Shown piece by piece: positions 24,101 through 29,781 of a stretch of DNA of 38,595 nucleotides. The first letter of the stretch is position 1, and every line of letters begins with the position of its first letter. The notes beneath the pieces are model-generated. The model was not told the origin of the DNA. It saw only the letters and a list, made by a program, of their open reading frames with translations, and did not search any database. This stretch comes from Tepidanaerobacteraceae bacterium (lineage in GTDB: Bacteria; Bacillota; Thermosediminibacteria; Thermosediminibacterales; Tepidanaerobacteraceae): contig JARRBK010000014.1 of assembly GCA_029982615.1 (NCBI GenBank), positions 1 through 38,595 on the forward strand, written 5' to 3'. A program made the translations under genes and the position numbers.

Positions 24101-25905
24101 TTTATATTTTTTTGCTTAGCTGCACGTCTTTCAAACAAAGTTAATACTTTTTTAGTAGACGCAATTCCTACTTCACTGATAAACTTTCTACTTAAAGAAG
24201 CAGGAATAATTATTTCGCAATAACCTCCAAAAGTATATGTGTGTTCCTGGCCGTTATTATCACGATAAGAACCAAAACTTGAAGCTTTTTTTGTTAATAT
24301 CTGACGAATTCTTGACTTAATGCCAAGGCCTTGCAACAAAAGTTGAATCTCACGGATAAGTTCTAAAGATGCTGAAGTAGCTCTAATGCCTCCTTCATTG
24401 TCAACAGAACCAGAGCATGCAAAGAAAGCGGATAAAAAAGCTCTAACAACAGATCTTGGTGCTTGGAAAATTGCTTTTGGCACTCTCCGGTTCCGTGATC
24501 GGCCAGGTACAGCTCCAAAAGCCTTCCATACTCGCCTTATACTTTTAGGAAGTTCCAGAACAGTCGTCTTATCTCGCATTCTAATACGATATTGAATCCG
24601 CCAAGAGTCAAGGATGCCTTTTGTTTGTTCAAGCAATTCTGCTTCATCTTGACCGAAATAAATGGCACTTGAAGTGCAATAATAACCATTGCCTACCAAA
24701 ATTCCAAGGATAAATCCATATTCATCGGAAAACTCTAGAGGTAAGAGCCAGCCTGTCCTCTGCCTTAAATTTATCACTTCAAAGTCCTTAGGAAGCACCC
24801 GATTCTCTGGAAAAGCAAAAGCCCCAAATATTCTTAGTTTATCTCCCGGCTTAAGCTGCTCTACAGATACCCATTGTCCGTCCACAGTTTGCAGCTTATG
24901 GTCTTTCGTAGCCTTGAGGCTAAAACCATTTTTCATCTTAACCTCAAAGATATCCTGAACTCCATTGTTATACACCGCCGTGATAGGCTTTAGGCCTAAA
25001 GGTGTTACGATTTTATCTCCAACTTTAAGGCTTGCTGCCGGAACAAGCCCATGCTCGGTAGCCACCAGCGTATCTCCTGTAACGCAGGGGTTAGTGCTTT
25101 CTATCTCCCCCACATCAAGCGTTGGGTTTTTTTCGTTCATTCGGTCGATGAAAATGATGCCGGGCTCGCCGTTGTTCCAGGCCATGTCCACTATGAGGTC
25201 AAAGACCTCACGGGCCTTCAGGGTGCCTGTAACCTTCCCGGTGTGGGGGTCTATGAGCTCATAGTTTTCATCCTTCTTCAACGCTTCCATGAACTTATCG
25301 GTGATGGCCACGCTTATGTTGAAATTGGTGATATCTTTGTCGTTTTTCTTGCACTGGATGAACTCCAGTATATCCGGGTGGTCCACTCTGAGGATGCCCA
25401 TGTTGGCTCCGCGCCTTCGACCCCCTTGACGTACAGCTTCTGTAGCTGAATTAAAAACTTTCATAAAAGAAACAGGGCCTGACGCTTCACCGCCGGTGGA
25501 TTTCACCGTGGCTCCCCTTGGCCGCAGCCGGGAAAAGGAAAAGCCTGTGCCGCCACCTGACTTATGAATCAGCGCCGCGGATTTTATGGAGTCAAATATG
25601 CCTTCCATGGAATCTTCCACCGGCAGCACAAAGCAGGCCGAAAGCTGGCCCAGGTCCCGGCCCGCGTTCATGAGGGTCGGCGAATTGGGCATGAATTTTA
25701 AGTCCGCCATCAAATTGTAAAATTCTTCAGCCCTTTTTTCCGCATCACCACCGTATTTTTTCTCAGCTTCGGCTACGGCTTTAGACACTCGCTCCAGCAT
25801 TTCTTCTGGGGTTTCTATGATTTTCCCCTCAGCATCTTTTGCAAGGTAACGCTTTTTAAGAACTATCTTCGCATTTTCCGTGAGGTTAAGTTTCTTTTTT
25901 CCCAC
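21178..25905 (-). CDS. nrdJ: Adenosylcobalamin-dependent ribonucleotide reductase NrdJ precursor with two inteins
   Basis: 1575 residues as encoded, 847 after removal of two inteins (residues 274-645 and 657-1012). Class II reductases make deoxyribonucleotides with a B12-derived thiyl radical. Extein motifs: LSACFVLPVEDSM (C91, redox Cys), HKSGGGTGFSFSRLRPRG, IESTNP joined to CGEQPLLPYES joined to CNLGSINL, and TTTIAPTGTISIIAGASSGI. A TSCPD-type domain (GCGNLYITVNSDENGICEV...) follows, with a C-terminal zinc-ribbon-like CPECG...CVICRSCGYSRCG. A low-complexity linker at about 1305-1365 separates the core from TSCPD. GTG start after AAGGGGTGA. NrdR-type boxes lie upstream; repeats flank the gene. 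Confidence 0.95.
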   Translation of the reverse strand: MGKKKLNLTENAKIVLKKRYLAKDAEGKIIETPEEMLERVSKAVAEAEKKYGGDAEKRAEEFYNLMADLKFMPNSPTLMNAGRDLGQLSACFVLPVEDSMEGIFDSIKSAALIHKSGGGTGFSFSRLRPRGATVKSTGGEASGPVSFMKVFNSATEAVRQGGRRRGANMGILRVDHPDILEFIQCKKNDKDITNFNISVAITDKFMEALKKDENYELIDPHTGKVTGTLKAREVFDLIVDMAWNNGEPGIIFIDRMNEKNPTLDVGEIESTNPCVTGDTLVATEHGLVPAASLKVGDKIVTPLGLKPITAVYNNGVQDIFEVKMKNGFSLKATKDHKLQTVDGQWVSVEQLKPGDKLRIFGAFAFPENRVLPKDFEVINLRQRTGWLLPLEFSDEYGFILGILVGNGYYCTSSAIYFGQDEAELLEQTKGILDSWRIQYRIRMRDKTTVLELPKSIRRVWKAFGAVPGRSRNRRVPKAIFQAPRSVVRAFLSAFFACSGSVDNEGGIRATSASLELIREIQLLLQGLGIKSRIRQILTKKASSFGSYRDNNGQEHTYTFGGYCEIIIPASLSRKFISEVGIASTKKVLTLFERRAAKQKNIKEDEEQATSWNEVESIEFGGQEEVFDVTEPETFTWITNCLVSYDCGEQPLLPYESCFAHDTRILTDKGWETVEEAYKRQSRGESVSVYTDGLLINDRGFTLRPATVVPIGERDIVTVELQNGQRLRVTPDHKVLTQRGWVPVESLVENDYVYLPDGEVPIGESGTETESFYQMLGWMVGDGWHTEKSSGLVFGPDDNEAKDKLLPVFQELCASLINPASNGRVPRGSRADNGVLTVACTNAGVRQFLNESGFEFATARNKRVPISIMQAGREAQIGFLKGLFGAEGYVDSRRAKISLTTASRELAGDVQLMLLGLDIKSRIWSYHHQDGREWSNVFITNESMDRFAKLIGFPMNPAKQGRLLQWLESRKRIHRDSRRSRVRSVTPAGRAFVYDVAEAVTHSLIAEGMIVHNCNLGSINLARFVKSGADGRKEIDFEGLKDAVHTAVRFLDDVIDVNRYPLPEIEKMTLANRKIGLGVMGFADMLIKLGIPYNSDDAVELAEKIMGFIQEESKKASEELAKERGTFPNWEKSIYGPCGIYPGGRKLRNATTTTIAPTGTISIIAGASSGIEPLFALAFERHVLDNQRLVEVHPIFEEEMKKRGLYSRKLMEKVAAAGSLKEIEELPEDVKKIYVTAHDISPEWHIKIQAAFQKYTDNAVSKTVNFPHSATREDVKNVYLMAYELGCKGVTIYRDGSREEQVLHKGAIKTDNQGHAPNPEMNPAGSEISEGDGKKVMTGETGSATSGTLPEEKSAAPGEKSSEETGFYGPYCEACEYRREIKPRPRPTITYGNTEKVKIGCGNLYITVNSDENGICEVFTNLGRAGGCPSQSEATSRLISLALRSGIDVKSIVEQLKGIRCHSTLRQMANNKEIKVLSCPDAIGKAIERSIGKKLVPNGNAVEIIDKTYIETNDESHTNDDRQGPENGETASSDDRTCGDKAICEKSEASCPECGSPLEHESGCVICRSCGYSRCG
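22870..23937 (-). mobile_element. Intein 2 of NrdJ with LAGLIDADG endonuclease
   Basis: 356 residues (657-1012). Block A is CFAHDTRILTDKGW; block B holds LRVTPDHKVLT; the end is LIAEGMIVHN followed by Cys, i.e. canonical penultimate His and terminal Asn. The endonuclease motifs are FYQMLGWMVGDG, with its Asp kept, and FLKGLFGAEGYV, with Glu in place of the usual Asp. It therefore looks able to splice and may still cut DNA. The insertion point is before the Cys of YES/CNLGS, a redox cysteine of the reductase. Confidence 0.93.
23971..25086 (-). mobile_element. Intein 1 of NrdJ, atypical C terminus and decayed endonuclease
   Basis: 372 residues (274-645). Block A is CVTGDTLVATEHG; block B has LKATKDHKLQT; the end is WITNCLVSYD followed by Cys. 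The C-terminal residue is Asp instead of Asn, and the penultimate is Tyr instead of His. LAGLIDADG motifs read YGFILGILVGNG and FLSAFFACSGSV, so both catalytic acidic positions are lost (Asn and Ser). The insertion point is before the Cys of NP/CGEQ, the thiyl-radical cysteine. By eye it is more A/T-rich than the exteins. Confidence 0.93.
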
Positions 25906-25959
25906 TATCTCACCCCTTATTTTTTCTGCCTACAGTCTGTCAATTCAACACAAGCTGTA

Positions 25960-26012
25960 ATACAATATATAGTGTTTTTTATTATTATATATCACTATAT
26001 GTGGAACAGCAA
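25960..26012 (-). promoter_or_regulatory. nrdJ promoter with NrdR-type boxes
   Basis: Minus-strand -35 TTGCTG (26007-26012) and -10 TATAAT (25984-25989), spacer 17. ATACAATATATAGTGT (25960-25975) differs by one base from the NrdR consensus ACACAATATATAGTGT. A second palindrome CACTATATGTG (25993-26003) lies in the promoter spacer, its centre about 31 bases away, the usual three-turn spacing, though its own half-site spacing is short. NrdR-ATP control of nrdJ is inferred. Bases 26013-26192 hold nothing I can name. Confidence 0.72.
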
Positions 26013-26192
26013 ACGAATTTGCGTTTTTTCCCGCATAATATTTTCTATTCTTATCACTTAATATCATTAAATTCTACTTTTATCTGGCTTCTCTATAATT
26101 TTAACATAAAAATTACCTGCAATGAATAAATGATGTGCAGAAAAGCTTCTGGAAGCCAGTGGCTCTTAAGGTGGTTCATGCGGGATGCAATA

Positions 26193-26269
26193 ATGAATCG
26201 GGGAACCGTCTCCTGACTCACTGACTCAAAAAAATGCAAAAATGAGTCAGGGAACCGTCCCCTGACTCA
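26193..26269. repeat. Dispersed palindromic repeat, TGAGTCA family, two tandem copies
   Basis: Copy one (26193-26220) begins TGAATCGGGGAACCGTCTCC; copy two (26243-26269) begins TGAGTCAGGGAACCGTCCCC and ends TGACTCA, a near-perfect inverted repeat. It abuts the stop codon of the Fur-type gene and lies upstream of nrdJ. Confidence 0.8.
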
Positions 26270-26270
26270 T

Positions 26271-26694
26271 TTATTCATTTTTTGATTTGCAATCACTGCA
26301 CAAGCCGTAAAATTCCATCCTGTGAAAGAAAACTTCCACGTTGTTTTTCTTTGCCACCATTTCATCCGCCTTTGTGTCCACGGAACACCCTTCCACATCC
26401 ATCACTTTGCCGCACTTTGTACATACAAAATGGTAATGGTTCTGCGGATTTCCGTCAAAGCGGCTGAATTTGCTACCGTAATTGAGCTCCATAATCTCGC
26501 CCATTTCTTTAAGGGTTCCCAGGTTTCTGTAAACGGTGCCTAGACTGATGTTGGGCATTTCTTTTTTAACTTTTTCATAAATCCAATCGGCAGTGGGATG
26601 GGAATTGGTGCTGCGCAGAGTCTTTAATATCAGCTCTCGCTGCCGTGTCTTGCGCACAAATCCTTTTTTTTTCTTCCTGTATCAAATCCTTCAT
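26271..26694 (-). CDS. Fur/PerR-family metalloregulator with apparent frameshift near its start
   Basis: From a GTG at 26657 the frame gives 128 residues: winged helix (TRQRELILKTLRSTNSHPTA, then NISLGTVYRNLGTLKEMGEI), metal ligands NHYHFVCTKCGKVMDV and FHRMEFYGLCSDCK (two CxxC zinc pairs). This fits a PerR-like peroxide or iron sensor. The GTG has a poor ribosome site. An ATG at 26694, six bases after the rubredoxin-like stop and behind AAGGAGG, encodes MKDLIQEEKK and would join the frame as GFVRKTRQREL if one A were dropped from the A9 run (26664-26672). Either slippage, a real mutation or a sequence error is possible. Confidence 0.85.
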
Positions 26695-26700
26695 GGAACC

Positions 26701-26826
26701 TTACTTTTCCTCCTTGGGAGCCTCCACTTTCACGAAAGTATCTTTTGCCTCGCATTCAGGGCATTTTTTTGGTTTGCAGCGGCCTTCTTTTTCATATCCG
26801 CAGGTGCTGCATTTGAATACCGCCAT
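26701..26826 (-). CDS. Rubredoxin-like zinc-ribbon protein (41 residues)
   Basis: Encodes MAVFKCSTCGYEKEGRC, then KPKKCPECEAKDTFVKVEAP and a Lys/Glu end. CxxCG and CPxC knuckles with the RCKPKKCPEC pattern mark the small rubredoxin-like domain that often sits beside Fur-family genes in Clostridia. It would bind one Fe or Zn. The ATG (26824-26826) has GGAGG eight bases upstream. The 3' end contains the AAGGAGG used by the Fur-type gene that follows six bases after its stop, so the two form an operon. It is likely part of the oxygen or metal response. Confidence 0.88.
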   Translation of the reverse strand: MAVFKCSTCGYEKEGRCKPKKCPECEAKDTFVKVEAPKEEK

Positions 26827-26845
26827 TCCACACACCTCCAAATCG

Positions 26846-26863
26846 AAATAATAATTATTATTT
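26846..26863. promoter_or_regulatory. PerR/Fur-box-like operator
   Basis: AAATAATAATTATTATTT is a perfect 18-bp palindrome close to the PerR box TTATAATNATTATAA. It lies 10 bases downstream of the -10, so binding would block transcription. Autoregulation by the Fur-type gene in the same operon is inferred. Confidence 0.7.
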
Positions 26864-26873
26864 TTATAGTATG

Positions 26874-26902
26874 AGTATAAAACATTTCATGTATAAAGTC
26901 AA
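26874..26902 (-). promoter_or_regulatory. Promoter of the rubredoxin-like/Fur operon
   Basis: Minus-strand -35 TTGACT (26897-26902) and -10 TATACT (26874-26879), spacer 17. Confidence 0.78.
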
Positions 26903-26919
26903 TGAAAAACCTTAAAAAT

Positions 26920-28080
26920 TTACATATGGTCCAAAGCCGCTGAGGTGTAAGTATTGGCCGGATTCCACAATAGCCACTCCGATACTCCCGCATCATATGA
27001 AGCTTTTATCTGTGCTTTTACTTGGCTTTCTCCGTACGGCGGAGGCCCAAGAGTGAAATCCTGCAGCCAAGGCCGTATCCTTGCTTTAAAGCCGTCCACT
27101 TTCTTCAGCCTATCCACTGCGTCAGAAAGGCTTCGGTACACCGTATCGTAGGGGGCGGCATTCGGATTTTTTAGCCCGTAGGAGCCGGGAGCATAGTGTG
27201 ATGGATATACCATCGGGCAGATATAGTCCACGGTTTTGGCCACTTCTTCAAGATGCTGCCCTATCTTCATATCGTCTTCCGCCGTGGTCACCAGCCCGAA
27301 AATGTCGGCTGATACATAGACTCCATACGGCTGCAGCCGCTTTCTCGCATATGACAGAAAAGCAGATATGGTGGCTACTCTGGAGTTCCCGTTATAAGCT
27401 GGATATACCACATTGTTTAAATTCCCATCAGATGGAAACCTCACATAATCAAACTGAATTTCATTAAAGCCTTTTTTTGCCGCTTCTTCGGCTATGGATA
27501 CCACATAATCCCACACTGCAGTGTTGTAAGGGTCTACCCAGCCCTGGCCTTTCCGGGTAAGCCAATTTTGACCGTTCTTATTCTTTACGGCGAGGTCGGG
27601 ACGGGCTTTTGAAAGCACCGGGTCTTCGAATACAACTATTCTGCCAATGGCATAAATACCGTGCGCTTTTAAAGTGTTCAGCATGCCATCTATATCCCCT
27701 ATGCGGTTGGAATTTGCCCCTATATTTTTCACCATAGGAATCGATGATTTGTAAGTAAGCCTGCCGGTATTATCTTTTATGTCTATTACCACAGCGTTTA
27801 ATTCAGTTTCATCCACAAGCTTTACAAGCTTCTGAAATTCGCTGGGAATCCCTGCTTTCCAGCCTGTAAGATAAATTCCTTTCACTTGTACCGGAGGATT
27901 GTCCACCTGCGGTGCCCGATAGGGTTGTATAAAAAAATCTTGTTCTTTCGCGTTTTCATAAGCATTTTCTGCTACTGCAGGGAGGGTTTTTAACGATTGC
28001 TCGCATCCGGTTATAAATAGTATTGCAAAAAACAATAAAATTAATGCTAAATATTTTGCTGCCGCATTTCGACAAATCAT
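26920..28080 (-). CDS. Glycoside hydrolase-like lipoprotein (DUF4015 type)
   Basis: 386 residues. The signal peptide ends in ILFITGC (lipidated C26), so it is anchored outside the membrane. The body is a TIM-barrel family of putative glycosidases: VKGIYLTGWKAGIP, ELNAVVIDIKDNTGRLTY, HGIYAIGRIVVFEDPVLS, WVDPYNTAVWDYVVSIAEEA, KKGFNEIQFDYVRFPSDG, VSADIFGLV, YICPMVYPSHYAPGSYG and RPWLQDF, with acidic residues at strand ends (FDYVRFP, DIFG) as likely catalytic positions. The natural substrate is unknown; cell-wall or exopolysaccharide is a guess. It is monocistronic here, followed by the Fur operon promoter. Confidence 0.87.
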   Translation of the reverse strand: MICRNAAAKYLALILLFFAILFITGCEQSLKTLPAVAENAYENAKEQDFFIQPYRAPQVDNPPVQVKGIYLTGWKAGIPSEFQKLVKLVDETELNAVVIDIKDNTGRLTYKSSIPMVKNIGANSNRIGDIDGMLNTLKAHGIYAIGRIVVFEDPVLSKARPDLAVKNKNGQNWLTRKGQGWVDPYNTAVWDYVVSIAEEAAKKGFNEIQFDYVRFPSDGNLNNVVYPAYNGNSRVATISAFLSYARKRLQPYGVYVSADIFGLVTTAEDDMKIGQHLEEVAKTVDYICPMVYPSHYAPGSYGLKNPNAAPYDTVYRSLSDAVDRLKKVDGFKARIRPWLQDFTLGPPPYGESQVKAQIKASYDAGVSEWLLWNPANTYTSAALDHM

Positions 28081-28180
28081 ACCAATTTTCCTCCGGTTCG
28101 TATATTTAAAATTGTTTATTACAGGTATTTATTCGACAAAAATAATTCATATCCCTTTCAAAATTTATTTTGAATTTTTC

Positions 28181-28209
28181 TTGACTCAAATTGAATTTCG
28201 GTGTATAAT
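28181..28209 (+). promoter_or_regulatory. Promoter of a 37-residue reading frame
   Basis: -35 TTGACT (28181-28186) and -10 TATAAT (28204-28209), spacer 17, 46 bases before the ATG. The preceding 28081-28180 shows nothing I can name. Confidence 0.75.
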
Positions 28210-28254
28210 AAAACCATGATACTTGTATACAATTATTCAAAGGAGGCGATCTTC

Positions 28255-28368
28255 ATGAAAATCCGTTTTGAAGACGCAAATATTATGACGAGCGATGATA
28301 TAGCTGCCAAAAGCATTGAAGATTATATACTCGATTTATTGTATGACTCGGGTTATATGGAACACTGA
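28255..28368 (+). CDS. Small acidic protein of unknown function (37 residues)
   Basis: Encodes MKIRFEDANIMTSDDIAAKS, then IEDYILDLLYDSGYMEH. It has a complete expression unit: promoter at 28181-28209, AAAGGAGG eight bases before the ATG, and a terminator right after the stop. The protein is strongly acidic with an amphipathic C-terminal helix, no signal peptide and no Cys. I do not recognise a family. It could be a small regulatory protein or peptide precursor; no modification or transport gene is adjacent. Confidence 0.7.
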   Translation: MKIRFEDANIMTSDDIAAKSIEDYILDLLYDSGYMEH

Positions 28369-28371
28369 AAA

Positions 28372-28407
28372 AGCTTTCACCCTTTTGTGGCCTGAAGGCT
28401 TTTTTTC
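28372..28407 (+). terminator. Terminator of the 37-residue gene
   Basis: Arms AGCTTTCA and TGAAGGCT (eight pairs, one G-T) with a run of eight Ts, starting three bases after the stop codon. Confidence 0.8.
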
Positions 28408-28472
28408 TGCATATTTGTATGCATTTGTAGCATACTAAGTATGCGGGAAAAAAGCTATGGGAGGAAGCGGTG

Positions 28473-28553
28473 ATGCTCTATGAAATTAAAAAAGTTGACA
28501 ACCCATGCGAAAGTTGCAAGGATGATTGTCCGATTATTGTCGGTGTCTGCTGA
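28473..28553 (+). CDS. Possible Cys-rich micro-protein (26 residues)
   Basis: ATG eight bases after GGGAGG encodes MLYEIKKVDNPC, then ESCKDDCPIIVGVC: four Cys spaced C-x2-C-x3-C-x6-C, ending on Cys. An upstream 15-bp palindrome GCATACTAAGTATGC (28430-28444) may be an operator. The pattern could bind metal or be a peptide precursor. An overlapping frame from 28480 would encode a basic 33-residue peptide instead, so the choice is uncertain. Confidence 0.4.
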   Translation: MLYEIKKVDNPCESCKDDCPIIVGVC

Positions 28554-28599
28554 GTATATTCGGAGGATTCTAAAGAAATAGGCAAGACAGAAGGTTGCT

Positions 28600-29487
28600 T
28601 TAAGACGCCAGGAATTTTTTAATCTCAGGCAATGCTTTGTATGTCACTTGCTCTCCGTATTTAACGAATTCCGGAATTCTGTTGAAATCCCTGTAACTCA
28701 CCCCCTTTAAATCCGGGTAAATATAGTATCCCGGATAATTTTTTCTGATATAGTAAGAAAGCTCATCGCCCATGATATCCACTGAGGCCATGAGTATCTC
28801 CAGCATTGAATCGGCTCTGGCGCGGCCCGTGGTAACTCCCAGATCCACAGCCAGCACTTTTTTTGTCTTCTGATAATACAGTATGTCTACAGGTATATTG
28901 TCTTTTATACCTCCGTCTACCAGTTTGCGTCCCTTAATATTTTTGGGCAGAAAAACCCCTGGAAGGGAAATGCTGGCCCTCACTGCTTCGGAAACTTTTG
29001 CATCCGAAATAAAAACCGTATTTGGGATTTTCTTCCGGGGCACGTTATTTTTACTGCAAAATATCACGGTCTCACCAGTGTTTATATCAGCACTTACTAC
29101 GGAAAGGGGGATGCATAGCTCATCAAAATTTTTCTCCTGCAGCAACTCATCGAGATAGTGTTCGATTTTTTCGCCTTTGAAAAGCCCATCTGGAAAACTC
29201 CACATCACCATGGGCTTATTAGTCCAGTAGTAGAAAATGAGCAGGAGTATATAAGCCGGAGTAAAGCTCGGGTCCAACAGTTTCCATGCCTTGATATCTT
29301 TTAATTTTCCTACGAAATCATCTATATCGATACCAGCGGCATATACGGCGCCTGCTATGCTCCCAGCACTGGTGCCGGAAATGATATCCGGATAAATGCC
29401 GTTTTGAGCGAGAACTTTCAGCACTCCCAGGTGCACTGCCCCCCGCACTCCGCCCCCGCTCAGAGCAATGCCGATATTGTATCGCAT
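28600..29487 (-). CDS. Patatin-like phospholipase (RssA-type)
   Basis: 295 residues. The Ser-Asp dyad motifs are intact: oxyanion SGGGVRG (10-16), GTSAG with nucleophile S40, and DGG with D191 (LVDGGIKDNIPVDIL). There is no signal peptide, but a hydrophobic stretch (AYILLLIFYYW, about 78-88) may let it touch the membrane. Bacterial members hydrolyse acyl lipids. The ATG follows AAGGGGGGG. It stands alone between the small ORFs and the por operon terminator; the 29488-29714 gap has no gene I can see. Confidence 0.9.
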   Translation of the reverse strand: MRYNIGIALSGGGVRGAVHLGVLKVLAQNGIYPDIISGTSAGSIAGAVYAAGIDIDDFVGKLKDIKAWKLLDPSFTPAYILLLIFYYWTNKPMVMWSFPDGLFKGEKIEHYLDELLQEKNFDELCIPLSVVSADINTGETVIFCSKNNVPRKKIPNTVFISDAKVSEAVRASISLPGVFLPKNIKGRKLVDGGIKDNIPVDILYYQKTKKVLAVDLGVTTGRARADSMLEILMASVDIMGDELSYYIRKNYPGYYIYPDLKGVSYRDFNRIPEFVKYGEQVTYKALPEIKKFLAS

Positions 29488-29714
29488 GATCTTTCCCCCC
29501 CTTACATTTCAGTTAGATCAATGTCTAAAACTTAATACCAGCCACTGTGCGGCGTCTCAATCCTCTACCGCTTCTTGTGCCGGACCTGTGCTTCGTAAAG
29601 GCGCGCGGAAGAGGAATTTAGTTTCTACATCAAATCACTCTTTATTAATATAATATGTGGCAGAAAAAGAAAGTTGCCTGCTAATCCGGCCGGTGGAATC
29701 CGCAACTTTGAAAC

Positions 29715-29750
29715 AAAGAAAAAACCCCCGCGGTACAACCGCAGGAGTTT
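29715..29750 (-). terminator. Terminator of the porGDAB operon
   Basis: Arms CTCCTGCGG and CCGCGGGGG (with G-T pairs, loop TTGTA) followed on the minus strand by a T-run (A-run at 29719-29724). It is 30 bases after the porB stop. Confidence 0.85.
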
Positions 29751-29781
29751 TTTTCTTTTTCATGGTTTAATCCTACAGGGA

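Noticed and set aside
26193..26269. CRISPR array suspected from tandem TGAGTCA repeats
   Set aside because: Only two imperfect palindromic units with a 22-base gap; the same sequence occurs singly elsewhere, so it is a dispersed repeat.
28480..28581. Basic 33-residue frame beginning MKLKKLTTHAK
   Set aside because: It overlaps the Cys-rich frame in another frame and lies further from the ribosome site; kept only as an alternative reading.
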